From NCBI RefSeq assembly GCF_034259325.1, contig NZ_JAXIVS010000011.1, forward strand, positions 62,001 to 126,000: a DNA stretch of 64,000 nucleotides, read 5' to 3'. The position numbers and the translations under genes are program-made. Shown in pieces: positions 1 to 7,822 of this stretch. The stretch's first letter is position 1, and each line of letters begins with the position of its first letter. Under the pieces are notes generated by a model. It saw only the letters and a list, made by a program, of their open reading frames with translations, did not search any database and was not told where the DNA came from. The stretch is from Hyalangium ruber (GTDB lineage: Bacteria; Myxococcota; Myxococcia; Myxococcales; Myxococcaceae).

Positions 1-703
1 CCTGCCGGCGAGGCGTGTTGATGTTCGCCTCCTGCATGGCGGAGTTGAGGTAGGGCAGGAGCTGCTGCGCGCGGCCCTCGGGGAGGTTGGGCATGATGGC
101 CCGGAGCTGCTGGAGCGACACGCCGCCCGTGGTCGGCACGTTGCCGGGGCCGGTGACGGGGCCCGGGCCGGTGACGGGGCCGTTGCCTCCGGGGATGGTC
201 AGGCGCTGGCCGGCATAGATGAGGTTGGGGTTGGAGATGCCGTTGGCGGAGGCAATCGCCCCCACGGTGGTGCCGAAGCGCCCGGCGATGCCGCTCAGCG
301 TGTCTCCGCTCTGCACCGTGTAGCTGCGCGAGCCGCCGCCAGCCGGGGGCGCGCTGGGCGCCTGGGGCGCGGAGCCCCCGGGGATGGTGAGGCGCTGACC
401 GGCGTAGATGCGGTTGGGGTTGGAGATGCCGTTGGCGGAGGCGATCGCCCCCACGGTGGTGCCGAAGCGCCCGGCGATGCCGCTCAACGTGTCGCCACTC
501 TGGACGGTGTAGCCGCGCGAGCCGCCGCTGGGAGTCGCGGTGGGGGCGTCGAAGCCGTCGGGGATGGTGAGCTGCTGGCCCGCGTAGATCCGGTCCGGGT
601 TGGCGATCCGATTGGTCTGGGCGAGGCGGTCCACGGAGGTGTTGAAGCGCTTGGCGATGCCTCCGAGGGTGTCACCACTGCGGATCGTGTAGGACTGGGA
701 CAC
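1..703 (-). CDS. LysM-repeat cell-wall hydrolase, GH19-like, 3' part missing
   Basis: The gene reads leftward and runs off the window; the first 234 codons are visible. Three LysM modules (about residues 4-48, 60-104 and 117-161) of the [19 protein letters not shown] type bind peptidoglycan or chitin-like glycans. After a Gly/Pro linker the protein enters [19 protein letters not shown], continuing to [13 protein letters not shown]. This resembles the start of the GH19 chitinase/endolysin catalytic domain, so the protein is probably a muralytic or chitinolytic enzyme. The GTG start at 703 was chosen because GGAG (712-709) lies 5 nt upstream and the first LysM begins immediately after it. No Sec signal peptide is visible, so export may be non-classical or the enzyme may act after lysis. 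The catalytic residues lie outside the window, so the GH19 call rests on the N-terminal edge of the domain only. Confidence 0.75.
   Translation of the reverse strand, partial: MSQSYTIRSGDTLGGIAKRFNTSVDRLAQTNRIANPDRIYAGQQLTIPDGFDAPTATPSGGSRGYTVQSGDTLSGIAGRFGTTVGAIASANGISNPNRIYAGQRLTIPGGSAPQAPSAPPAGGGSRSYTVQSGDTLSGIAGRFGTTVGAIASANGISNPNLIYAGQRLTIPGGNGPVTGPGPVTGPGNVPTTGGVSLQQLRAIMPNLPEGRAQQLLPYLNSAMQEANINTPRRQ
191..532. repeat. Tandem duplication of LysM modules
   Basis: The DNA of LysM modules 2 and 3 of the leftmost gene (about 191-343 and 380-532) is nearly identical, with only scattered substitutions over about 150 bp and a period of about 189 bp. Module 1 (560-691) is clearly more diverged. 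This indicates a recent duplication or gene conversion inside the gene. Confidence 0.85.
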
Positions 704-730
704 AAGGACTCCGTGCGAAGATGGTGCCCT

Positions 731-773
731 GATTCTCGAATCAACCGTGGAAAAGTTGCGGATTCAGAGAATC
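731..773. promoter_or_regulatory. Imperfect inverted repeat upstream of LysM gene
   Basis: The 357 bases between the LysM gene start (703) and the lyase start (1061) hold no convincing gene. They contain gattctcgaatc (731-742) and gattcagagaatc (761-773), which are inverted copies differing by one bulged base, 18 nt apart. This is the only AT-richer dyad in the divergent spacer and lies 28-70 nt upstream of the LysM gene. It could be an operator or a leader hairpin of the leftward transcript. No clear -35/-10 pair was seen. Confidence 0.4.
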
Positions 774-1060
774 TGGAGCCCGTGGCTGCTCGCCTGCAGC
801 GAGAGCAGGCTCGGTAGGGGATATGTTGAGTACGAAATAAATCCCGCGCTTGCGCCTTGGTGAGCTCGCAAGGCGTGACCGCATCCCGCGGCCGCAGACC
901 CGGAGCAGACCCACCCAGACCCTCGCGGCGTCCCCAACGTCAGGGCTCGAGCCCTGCGTCACGGGAGAGCTGTACCCCCAAACCCCCCAACCCGCACCTC
1001 CCGGCTGCCTCGCGCGGCACGGAGCAGTCCCCCCTTTGCCTTCACACAAGGACTCTCATT

Positions 1061-2248
1061 TTGAAGAAAGCCCTTTTCCTGGTCGGATCTTTGCTCGTCA
1101 TCAACAGCCTCGCCTGTGGCTCGCAGGACATGGTCACCGGTGGTGAAGAACCCGCGCTCGTGGAAACCGAGACGGAGGCGTTGACCCTGCAGAACTGCAC
1201 GCCGTTGGCGGCCTCGTCCGTCATCGCCAGCGGCAATGACGGCAATCCGCCAGCCAATACCCTCGATGATCAGCTCGGCACCCGCTGGAGCAACCTCGGC
1301 AAGGGCTCCTGGATCGACTACGACCTGGGCTCCAACCAGACGGTCTCCGCGGCGGCCATCGCCTGGCACCAAGGCAACACCCGGACCAACACCTTCACGC
1401 TCTCCACCTCGTTGGATGGGATGACGTACACCCCGGTCTACACGGGCACGAGCAGCGGCACTACGACGGCGGCGGAGACATATGCCTTCACCGCCCGCAC
1501 CGCGCGCCGCCTGCGCATCACCGTGAACGGCAACAGCCTGAACGAGTGGGCCAGCATCGCCGAGGCGCGCGTGTGCTCCGGCACGACGCCTCCGCCCTCC
1601 ACCGTCGTGTGGCGCGGGGACTTCGAGACAGGGGACCGCACCCAGTGGTCCGGGACGCAGATGGTGAGCGCGGACCGGCTGCAGGTGGTGTCCTCGCCGA
1701 TGCGCGAGGGCCGCTACGCCATGAAGGTCACCGTGCGGCAGGGCGATGACCCCATCAACTCCAGCGGCAACCGCAACGAGCTGTTCCGCATGACGCGAGA
1801 GCCGACGGGCTCGGAGTACTACTACAAGTGGAGCACGATGTTCGCCACGGACTTCCCGAGCGTGAAGACCTGGCAGCTCTTCGCCCAGTGGCACCACGAG
1901 GGCAGCAGCGGCTCGCCGCCCGTGGAGTTCTACGTGAACGGTGAGGAGATTCGCCTGAACATCGGCGGCAACCCCGGCACCATCGTGTGGCGCACGCCCC
2001 TGGTCCGTGGGGCGTGGCAGGACTTCATCTTCCACGTGAAGTGGTCGCCGAACGCGAGCGTGGGCTTCGTCGAGCTGTACCACAACGGCAAGCTCGTCCT
2101 GCCCAAGCGCTACATCGCCACCCAGTACTCGGGGATGCTCAACTACCTGAAGCTGGGCCTGTACCGGAACGAGACCGTGTCCCAGGTGGGCGTGCTGTAC
2201 CACGACGGTTTCACCATGGCGAAGCAGCTCTCGGACGTGCTCCCGTAG
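1061..2248 (+). CDS. Secreted lipoprotein: F5/8C domain plus polysaccharide lyase
   Basis: Predicted surface lipoprotein of 395 aa. The TTG start at 1061 is preferred over longer in-frame starts because AAGGA (1048-1052) sits 8 nt upstream and translation begins with MKKALFLVGSLLVINSLAC, a type II signal peptide with lipobox SLAC. Residues about 45-175 form a discoidin-like F5/8 type C carbohydrate-binding domain (ANTLDDQLGTRWSNLGKGSW, then LRITVNG). After a short linker, residues about 180-395 resemble the heparin-lyase-I-like beta-jelly-roll family (Polysacc_lyase): RNELFR, YYYKWSTMF, WQLFAQWHHEG and the late VGVLYHDGF strand. The expected role is beta-elimination cleavage of an acidic polysaccharide at the cell surface. 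The substrate cannot be read from sequence. It is the first of three same-strand genes with a polysaccharide flavour. Confidence 0.8.
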   Translation: MKKALFLVGSLLVINSLACGSQDMVTGGEEPALVETETEALTLQNCTPLAASSVIASGNDGNPPANTLDDQLGTRWSNLGKGSWIDYDLGSNQTVSAAAIAWHQGNTRTNTFTLSTSLDGMTYTPVYTGTSSGTTTAAETYAFTARTARRLRITVNGNSLNEWASIAEARVCSGTTPPPSTVVWRGDFETGDRTQWSGTQMVSADRLQVVSSPMREGRYAMKVTVRQGDDPINSSGNRNELFRMTREPTGSEYYYKWSTMFATDFPSVKTWQLFAQWHHEGSSGSPPVEFYVNGEEIRLNIGGNPGTIVWRTPLVRGAWQDFIFHVKWSPNASVGFVELYHNGKLVLPKRYIATQYSGMLNYLKLGLYRNETVSQVGVLYHDGFTMAKQLSDVLP

Positions 2249-2383
2249 CGGCTGCCTCCAAGTCAGGACTCCGGAGCCTGGGAGCGGCTGGCTGCATGGC
2301 TGCTCCCGGGCTCGCCGGGCATGAACGTTTGCCTACCCGGTAAGGCAATGGAGGCCCGGCTCCCTGTGCGCCACCTTGGGAAC

Positions 2384-3778
2384 ATGGAACTGGGCTTCGA
2401 GACGATCGGGAACGCCACGCTCATCTGTCACGACGGCGGGCCAGTGCTGGTGACGGACCCTTGGTTGGATGGGGGCGCCTACTTTGGCAGCTGGACGCTG
2501 TCGCACGAGATACCGGAAGCCCAGCGCGAGCACGTTCGTGGCTGCCGGTACGTGTGGCTGTCCCACGGGCACCCGGACCACCTGAGCACGGAGTCGCTGG
2601 AGAAGCTGCGCGACAAGACGGTGCTCCTGCCCAACCACTTCGGCCACCGCATCCGCGATGACCTCAAGGCCCAGGGCTTCAATGTGGAGGTGCTGGTGGA
2701 TCGGGTGTGGACGCCGCTCACCCCGCGCCTGCGGGTGATGTGCATCCCCGACATGAACCAGGACGCGGTGCTGCTGGTGGACCTCGGCGGGCGGCTCATC
2801 GTGAACCTCAACGACGCGGGGGACCGGGGCTGGGGCCGCTTCGTGCGCAAGGTCATCTCCGGCTACTCGGAGTCCTACCTGCTAGCGCTGTCCGGTTATG
2901 GCGACGCGGACATGATCAACTACTTCACCGAGGACGGGTCGCGGCTCCCCCCGTACGCCGCGGCGAAGACGCCCGTGGGCCAGACGATCGCGCGGATGGC
3001 GAGCTTCTATGGCGTGCGCTACTTCGTGCCCTTCAGCTCCATGCACAAGTACCAGCGCAACGACAGCGTCTGGGCCTCCGAGTACACCACCACGCTGGAG
3101 GACTATGCCCGGGGCTTCGAGTCCTCGACGTGCGAGCTGCTGCCCGCCTTCATCCAGCGCGATTTCCTCCATGATCGCCTCGAGTCCATCTCCCCGCGAG
3201 AGCGGGCCCTCCAGCCCGTGGACCCCAAGGTCTTCGGCGACGACTGGAGCGAGCACCTGAACTCCCGCGAGGCTCAGGACCTGGAGGCGTACTTCCGGCG
3301 GGTCCACCACCTGGAGCGGGTCCTGGACTTCCTGCGCTTCCGTGTGGGCGGCCGGGAGCACTTCATCCCCTTCCGTCGGGGACGCTTCCACAAGGGCATC
3401 ACCTTCGAGGCGCCGCGCAACTCGCTGATGACGGCGGTGCGCTACGAGGTCTTCGATGATCTGCTCATCGGCAACTTCATGAAGACGACGCTGCACGGCG
3501 ACTTCGGAGAGGGACGGCTGTACCCGGACTTCAGCCCCTATGTGGCGAAGTACGCGGACAACGGGCGGGTGCGCACGCGCAACGAGCTGGCGGCGTACTT
3601 CGCGGAGTACCGGCGCAGGGATCCGGTCGGCTTCCTCCGCTCGCGCCTGGAGACGCACTGCATGCGGCCGCTGCAGACCCAGTCCGCGGAGCTGCTGCGC
3701 GCGGTGCTCAAGCCGGACTCGCCGGCGTTCCGCAAGGCCAAGGAGGCCTTCTGGAAGGTGCGCCGGGCGGTGCTGTAG
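2384..3778 (+). CDS. MBL-fold metallo-hydrolase, CMAH/UlaG-like
   Basis: A 464-aa cytosolic protein with a metallo-beta-lactamase fold in its N-terminal half. DPWLDGGAYFGSW and WLSHGHPDHLS carry the HxHxDH metal-binding signature, followed by LVDLGGRLIVNLNDA. The long C-terminal part is reminiscent of the bacterial relatives of CMP-N-acetylneuraminate hydroxylase and UlaG lactonase found near polysaccharide genes; the N-terminal Rieske domain of true CMAH is absent. The start is uncertain. ATG 2384 gives MELGFETIGNATLI, the usual beginning of the fold, whereas ATG 2348 and 2321 add poorly conserved residues; none has a strong ribosome site. The gene lies 135 bp downstream of the lyase and 105 bp upstream of the TIM-barrel lipoprotein. 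Hydrolysis or modification of a sugar derivative is inferred; the substrate is unknown. Confidence 0.7.
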   Translation: MELGFETIGNATLICHDGGPVLVTDPWLDGGAYFGSWTLSHEIPEAQREHVRGCRYVWLSHGHPDHLSTESLEKLRDKTVLLPNHFGHRIRDDLKAQGFNVEVLVDRVWTPLTPRLRVMCIPDMNQDAVLLVDLGGRLIVNLNDAGDRGWGRFVRKVISGYSESYLLALSGYGDADMINYFTEDGSRLPPYAAAKTPVGQTIARMASFYGVRYFVPFSSMHKYQRNDSVWASEYTTTLEDYARGFESSTCELLPAFIQRDFLHDRLESISPRERALQPVDPKVFGDDWSEHLNSREAQDLEAYFRRVHHLERVLDFLRFRVGGREHFIPFRRGRFHKGITFEAPRNSLMTAVRYEVFDDLLIGNFMKTTLHGDFGEGRLYPDFSPYVAKYADNGRVRTRNELAAYFAEYRRRDPVGFLRSRLETHCMRPLQTQSAELLRAVLKPDSPAFRKAKEAFWKVRRAVL

Positions 3779-3883
3779 AGCAGGCGGCTCGTCCCCAACA
3801 TCCGCCCGCGCCTCTGCTCGCGGAACGTGCGGGCCCCCGGGGTGGGAGAAATGCCGCGCCCCCGCCCCGGCTGTTGGGGGGCC

Positions 3884-5641
3884 ATGAAATACAACCTCCT
3901 ATTGCCTGCCCTCCTGGCGATCGTTGCATGTGGTCCCGGGACGGCCGAACGCTCCGAGGCCGAGAGCCTCTCGACGGGTGAGGCGGCCCTCGTCGCCCCC
4001 GTTGCTGGCTCCGTCCCCACAGGCCTGCCTCCCCAGTTGTTGGTGGGCCTGTTCGAGGACGCCGGACAGAGCTGGATGAAGAACAGCGGCGTGCCCTGGA
4101 ACGTGCGGTACCGCTACTTCGTCAAGGGCTGGATCGACAACTGGGGCTGGGGCCCCACCGAGGGCAAGTGGGGCCTGGACTACATGCGCGAGTGTGACGC
4201 GCAGGGCTTCATCCCCGCCATCCAGTACTACCAGCTGAACGATGAGCCCGGCGGCGGCGAGGCGCAGCTGCTCTCCAAGGTCCAGAACGCGACCACCATG
4301 CGCAGCTACTTCTCCGACTTCAAGGTGTTGATGCAGCGGGCGAAGGAGTTCGGCAAGCCGGTGCTCGTCATGGTGGAGGCGGACGGCTTCGGGCTGCTGC
4401 AGAAGCAGGCGCTCAACAATCCGAATACCGCGGCGGCGGTGGCCTCCACGGGGCTGCCGGAGCTGGCCGGGCTGCCGAACACCGCGGCCGGCTGGGGGCT
4501 CGCCTTCCTCCAGCTCCGCAAGGCGGTGGGGGCCAGCAACGTCATCCTGGGCATCCACGTCTCCGCGTGGGCTGGGGACGGAGATCTCGCCCACTTCTCC
4601 GTCACCACGCCGCTGGAGCCGGAGGTGACGAAGGTCCACTCGTTCCTCAAGCCGCTCGGCCTGGCCTCCAACGTGACGGGGGCGACCTGGGACGTGCTGG
4701 TGACGGATCCGCTCGATCGCGATGCGGAGTTCTTCCAGCGGATGTTCGGGCAGGACCGGTGGTGGGACCCCAGCGACTCGGCCCCCATCACCTCCAAGAG
4801 CTTCAACCGGTATGCGGAGTGGCTGCGCCTGTGGAACGTCGCCTCCGGCAAGCGCTGGGTGCTGTGGCAACTGCCCCTGGGCAACTCGAACCACCTGGGC
4901 GTGGACAACACGCGCGACGCGCCGCGCGAGGGCTACCGCGACAACCGCGCCGAGTACTTCTTTGGCACCAGCGGCGCCGCCCATCGGGAGAAGTTCGCTG
5001 GCAGCGGCGTCATCGCCCTGCTCTTCGGCAAGGGCGAGGGCCGGCAGAGCTCGTACACGAACGACTACTACACCGATGGCCAGCTCTTCATGAAGAGCCG
5101 GGCCGGCGCCTTCCTGAAGGCGGGGGGGCTCGTCATCCCCGCGGGGCCCACCTTGCCCGGCACGACGCCTCCGCCCACGCCTCCGCCGTCCACGGACCCC
5201 GCACCCTTCCACTTCGAGAATGGCACCCAGGGGTGGACACGCTGGGGCGCCACCATCACGGGCATCTCCTCCTCTTCCGCTCGCGCCTGGGCGGGCAGCC
5301 GCTCGCTCGCGGTGTCGATGGCGGGCGCCGTGAATGGCCTGGCCAAGGTCTACGTGCCCGGCGCCTCGGTGCCCCGAGGCCGCACGGTCTCCTTCCGCGT
5401 CTGGGTCCCGGCGGGCAGCCGCGTCACCGCGCTCCAGCCCTATGTTCAGCAGGGCGCGGGGGGAGGGTGGCGGTATACCGGAACGTGGATCTCCGCCGCG
5501 ACCCTGAGGACTGGCGCCTGGAACACCGTCAGCGTTCAGGTGCCCGCGAACGCGGTGCTACCGCTCCAGGAGCTGGGGCTCGAGCTCTCCACCAACGGGA
5601 GCTGGACGGGCACCGTCCACGTCGACTCGGTGAGCTGGTAG
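3884..5641 (+). CDS. Lipoprotein with TIM-barrel glycosidase-like and C-terminal beta domain
   Basis: A 585-aa predicted lipoprotein. The ATG at 3884 follows a G-rich ribosome site and starts MKYNLLLPALLAIVACG, a type II signal peptide; the longer upstream in-frame start would destroy it. Residues about 45-420 look like a (beta/alpha)8 glycoside-hydrolase-type barrel (FIPAIQYYQLND, KPVLVMVEADGFG, VILGIHVSAWA, RWVLWQLPLGN). Glu in VMVEADG and Asp or Glu in other strand ends are possible catalytic acids, but I cannot assign a GH family. A TPPPTPPPST linker leads to a C-terminal beta-sandwich (about 455-585; FHFENGTQGWTRWG to GTVHVDSVSW) typical of carbohydrate-binding modules. Position behind a polysaccharide lyase and an MBL hydrolase suggests joint glycan processing. 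Function beyond secreted glycan-active protein is not claimed. Confidence 0.65.
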   Translation: MKYNLLLPALLAIVACGPGTAERSEAESLSTGEAALVAPVAGSVPTGLPPQLLVGLFEDAGQSWMKNSGVPWNVRYRYFVKGWIDNWGWGPTEGKWGLDYMRECDAQGFIPAIQYYQLNDEPGGGEAQLLSKVQNATTMRSYFSDFKVLMQRAKEFGKPVLVMVEADGFGLLQKQALNNPNTAAAVASTGLPELAGLPNTAAGWGLAFLQLRKAVGASNVILGIHVSAWAGDGDLAHFSVTTPLEPEVTKVHSFLKPLGLASNVTGATWDVLVTDPLDRDAEFFQRMFGQDRWWDPSDSAPITSKSFNRYAEWLRLWNVASGKRWVLWQLPLGNSNHLGVDNTRDAPREGYRDNRAEYFFGTSGAAHREKFAGSGVIALLFGKGEGRQSSYTNDYYTDGQLFMKSRAGAFLKAGGLVIPAGPTLPGTTPPPTPPPSTDPAPFHFENGTQGWTRWGATITGISSSSARAWAGSRSLAVSMAGAVNGLAKVYVPGASVPRGRTVSFRVWVPAGSRVTALQPYVQQGAGGGWRYTGTWISAATLRTGAWNTVSVQVPANAVLPLQELGLELSTNGSWTGTVHVDSVSW

Positions 5642-5652
5642 GCCCGAGCGAC

Positions 5653-6033
5653 TCAGCCTGGCGTCTCGCGCACGAGCTTCCCAAAGGGCGCGAGCGCGAG
5701 CATGGCCAGCTTCACGTGCTGAATGGCGAACGGAATGCCGATGATCGTCAGCGCCAGCGTCAGGGCGAGCCCGATGTGGCTCAGGAAGATCCAGATGCCG
5801 GCGACGAGGATCCAGAAGACATTCAGCACGCAGCCGACGGGGCTGCTGCCCGGCGCGTCGAGGATCTCTCGACCGAAGGGCAGCAGCGACAGCCCGGCGA
5901 TCTTGAAGCACTGCAGACCGAAGGGGATGCCAATGACGGTGAGGCACAGCAACAGCCCGCCGATCAGGTACTCGAGGAAGATGATGAATCCCCCTCCGAG
6001 GATGATCCACAGGATGTTCAGGATCGGGCGCAT
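5653..6033 (-). CDS. YccF-family inner membrane protein
   Basis: A 126-aa protein made of two YccF repeats, each with a hydrophobic hairpin and the motif TVIGIPFGLQCFKIAGLSLLPFG (residues about 32-54) or TIIGIPFAIQHVKLAMLALAPFG (about 95-117). At least three membrane segments are visible (WIILGGGFIIFLEYLIGGLLL, FWILVAGIWIFL and LALTLALTIIGIPF). The family is widespread in inner membranes and its role is not established. The ATG at 6033 gives the usual family length and start (MRPILNILWIILGG). The gene lies 9 nt downstream of the aminotransferase on the same strand, so it may be co-transcribed with the lrp-aminotransferase pair. Confidence 0.85.
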   Translation of the reverse strand: MRPILNILWIILGGGFIIFLEYLIGGLLLCLTVIGIPFGLQCFKIAGLSLLPFGREILDAPGSSPVGCVLNVFWILVAGIWIFLSHIGLALTLALTIIGIPFAIQHVKLAMLALAPFGKLVRETPG

Positions 6034-6042
6034 GCCCGTACC

Positions 6043-7251
6043 CTACTTCGCCGCGAGCACCGCGCCCAGTCGCCGCATGCCCTCGTCGATGATCTCCGGC
6101 GGGCGGTTGGAGTAGTTCAAGCGGATGAACTGGGGCTGCGGGTTGGCGGCGAAGAACGAGGTGCCGGGCACGAAGGCCACGCGCTGCTCCAGCGCTCGCG
6201 GGAAGAGCTCATCCCCGCTCAGGCCGCGCGGCAGCTCCGCCCACAGGAACATGCCGCCATCCGGGTGGGTCCACCGCATGTCCTTCGGCATGTGCGCCGT
6301 CAGCGAATTCAGCATCGCCTGGCACCGCGCGCCGTAGTGCAGGCGCAGCTGGCTCAGGTGCCCCTCGTAGTCGAAGCGCTGCAGCAGCCGGTAGGTGGCC
6401 CGCTGCGCGAGCGTGGCCGTGTGCAGATCCGCCGCCTGCTTGATGATGGTGAGGCTGCGAATGAGCTCCTTGGGGCCCACCGCCCAGCCGATGCGCAGCC
6501 CCGGCGCCAGCGTCTTCGAGAAGGTGCCCAGGTGGACCACCACGCCCGCCTCGTCCAGCGAGGCCAGCGGCGGCAGGTGCGTGCCCCGGAAGCGCAGCTC
6601 GCCGTACGGGTTGTCCTCGAGGATGAGCACCCCGTGCGTCTGCGCGAAGCGCACCAGCGCGTGCCGACGCTCCACCGACAGCGTGGTGCCCTTCGGGTTG
6701 GAGAAGTTGGGCACCAGGTAGATGAGCTTGAGCCGGCGCTCGGTGACGAGCTCCTCCAGCTCGTCTACGCACATGCCCTCGTCGTCGCTGCCGACAACGC
6801 GGATGTCGGCCTCGTAGCCGGCGAAGTTCTGCAGCGCCGCCAGGTAGCTGGGGTTCTCCACCACGACGATGTCACCCGGATCCAGCATCGCCTTGGCCAC
6901 CAGGTCGATGCCCTGCTGCGAGCCGTTGGTGATGAGCACCTGCTCGGACGTGGCGCGGATGCCGCGCTGGGCCATGTGCCCACGGATCCACTCGCGCAGC
7001 GGCGCGTAGCCCTCGGTGGTGCTGTACTGCAGCGCCGCCCGGCCCTCGTCCGCGAGCACCTCGGCGTGCGCCTGCGCGATCGCCTCCATGGGGAACAGCT
7101 CGGGGGCGGGCAGGCCCCCGGCGAAGGAGAGGATGTCCGGACGCTCGGCCACCTTGAGGATCTCTCGCACCGCGGACGGCTTCAGCCGCGCCATGCGCCG
7201 CGCGAGCGGGAGCGAAATAGGAGTGGGATGCACGCTAGCGGCGAGGGTCAC
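6043..7251 (-). CDS. PLP-dependent class I/II aminotransferase, LysN/MocR-like
   Basis: A 402-aa fold-type I aminotransferase of the group containing 2-aminoadipate transaminase and the catalytic half of MocR regulators. Visible family marks are SFAGGLPAPELFP at the N terminus, ITNGSQQGIDL, NPSYLAALQNFAG, LVPNFSNPKG, the Asn-Pro-Tyr segment EDNPYGELRF, the Schiff-base lysine in GTFSKTLAPGLRIGW, and RLNYSN near the C terminus. It transfers amino groups between an amino acid and a 2-oxo acid; the substrate is unknown. An earlier TTG start at 7257 is open, but AAAGGAG lies only 1 nt from it and a standard 7 nt from GTG 7251, so 7251 is chosen. The adjoining Lrp/AsnC gene ends at 7254 on the same strand, an operon arrangement that implies amino-acid-responsive control. 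Confidence 0.85.
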   Translation of the reverse strand: MTLAASVHPTPISLPLARRMARLKPSAVREILKVAERPDILSFAGGLPAPELFPMEAIAQAHAEVLADEGRAALQYSTTEGYAPLREWIRGHMAQRGIRATSEQVLITNGSQQGIDLVAKAMLDPGDIVVVENPSYLAALQNFAGYEADIRVVGSDDEGMCVDELEELVTERRLKLIYLVPNFSNPKGTTLSVERRHALVRFAQTHGVLILEDNPYGELRFRGTHLPPLASLDEAGVVVHLGTFSKTLAPGLRIGWAVGPKELIRSLTIIKQAADLHTATLAQRATYRLLQRFDYEGHLSQLRLHYGARCQAMLNSLTAHMPKDMRWTHPDGGMFLWAELPRGLSGDELFPRALEQRVAFVPGTSFFAANPQPQFIRLNYSNRPPEIIDEGMRRLGAVLAAK

Positions 7252-7253
7252 GG

Positions 7254-7724
7254 TCAATCTCCTTTCAGGAGAACAGCAGAGGGCTGTACGAGCGTCTCTT
7301 CTTTGATGGATGTCAGAACGATGGTGGTGTTGGTGCGAGTGACGCCGGAGATGGTGCGCAGCGTCTCCACGAGCAGCTGATCGAGCGTGCGCGTGTTCGC
7401 CGTGCGTACCTTGAGGATGTACGAGTCCTGGCCGGCGACGCGGTGCGCCTCGAGCACCTCGGGCAGCGTCAGCACCTTCTGGGCGAAGTTCTCGAAGTAC
7501 TTGGGGTGCTCGATGTTCACCCCGATGAAGGCGGTGATGTCATTGCCCAGCTTCGTCGCGTCCACGCGCGCCGTGTAGCCGGTGATGACGCGACGCTCCT
7601 CCAGCTTGCGGATGCGCTCGGCGACCGCCGGCTGCGACAGCCCGACCGCGCGGGCGATCTCCAACTGAGTCGCCCTCCCGTCACGCTGTAACATGTCGAT
7701 GATGCGGTAGTCCTGAGCGTCCAT
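7254..7724 (-). CDS. Lrp/AsnC-family transcriptional regulator
   Basis: A 156-aa feast/famine regulator. Residues 1-60 form the AsnC-type winged helix-turn-helix (MDAQDYRIIDMLQRDGR, LEIARAVGLSQPAVAERIRKL). Residues about 65-140 form the RAM ligand-binding and oligomerisation domain (YFENFAQKVLTLPEV, AGQDSYILKVR). ATG 7724 is preferred because family members begin with MDxxDxxIL. An open TTG start at 7757 would add MTLIKIRSLWP, which is better explained as leader. It probably controls itself and the aminotransferase directly downstream. The AT-rich leader upstream (7741-7800) stands out from the GC-rich background and carries promoter-like hexamers. Confidence 0.9.
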   Translation of the reverse strand: MDAQDYRIIDMLQRDGRATQLEIARAVGLSQPAVAERIRKLEERRVITGYTARVDATKLGNDITAFIGVNIEHPKYFENFAQKVLTLPEVLEAHRVAGQDSYILKVRTANTRTLDQLLVETLRTISGVTRTNTTIVLTSIKEETLVQPSAVLLKGD

Positions 7725-7763
7725 GGGCCAGAGGGACCTTATTTTTATAAGCGTCAACTGACT

Positions 7764-7802
7764 CTGGCAGATAGGATATTATTGCTGTTCCAAAGTTTCA
7801 AG
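7764..7802 (-). promoter_or_regulatory. Probable sigma70-type promoter of the lrp-aminotransferase operon
   Basis: Reading leftward, ttgaaa (-35-like) is followed after 17 nt by tatcct (-10-like, 4/6), inside an AT-rich island 40-75 nt upstream of the lrp ATG. A further AT tract (ttataaaaataa) lies between this and the start. Lrp-family sites are degenerate, so autoregulation here is an inference. Confidence 0.4.
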
Positions 7803-7822
7803 GGGATCTGGCGGCTCCGGTT

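Noticed and set aside
857-1060. Longer N terminus for the lyase lipoprotein, starting at 857
   Set aside because: The extra 68 residues are low-complexity Arg/Pro/Ser and would bury the lipoprotein signal. A good ribosome site supports TTG 1061.
7252-7257. TTG 7257 as the aminotransferase start
   Set aside because: The AAAGGAG ribosome site is only 1 nt away from it but 7 nt from GTG 7251, which is therefore preferred.
4567-7380. A 937-codon plus-strand frame across the lipoprotein, YccF and aminotransferase genes
   Set aside because: It is out of frame with all three, and its composition (Arg, Gly and His-rich) is that of a shadow frame in GC-rich DNA.
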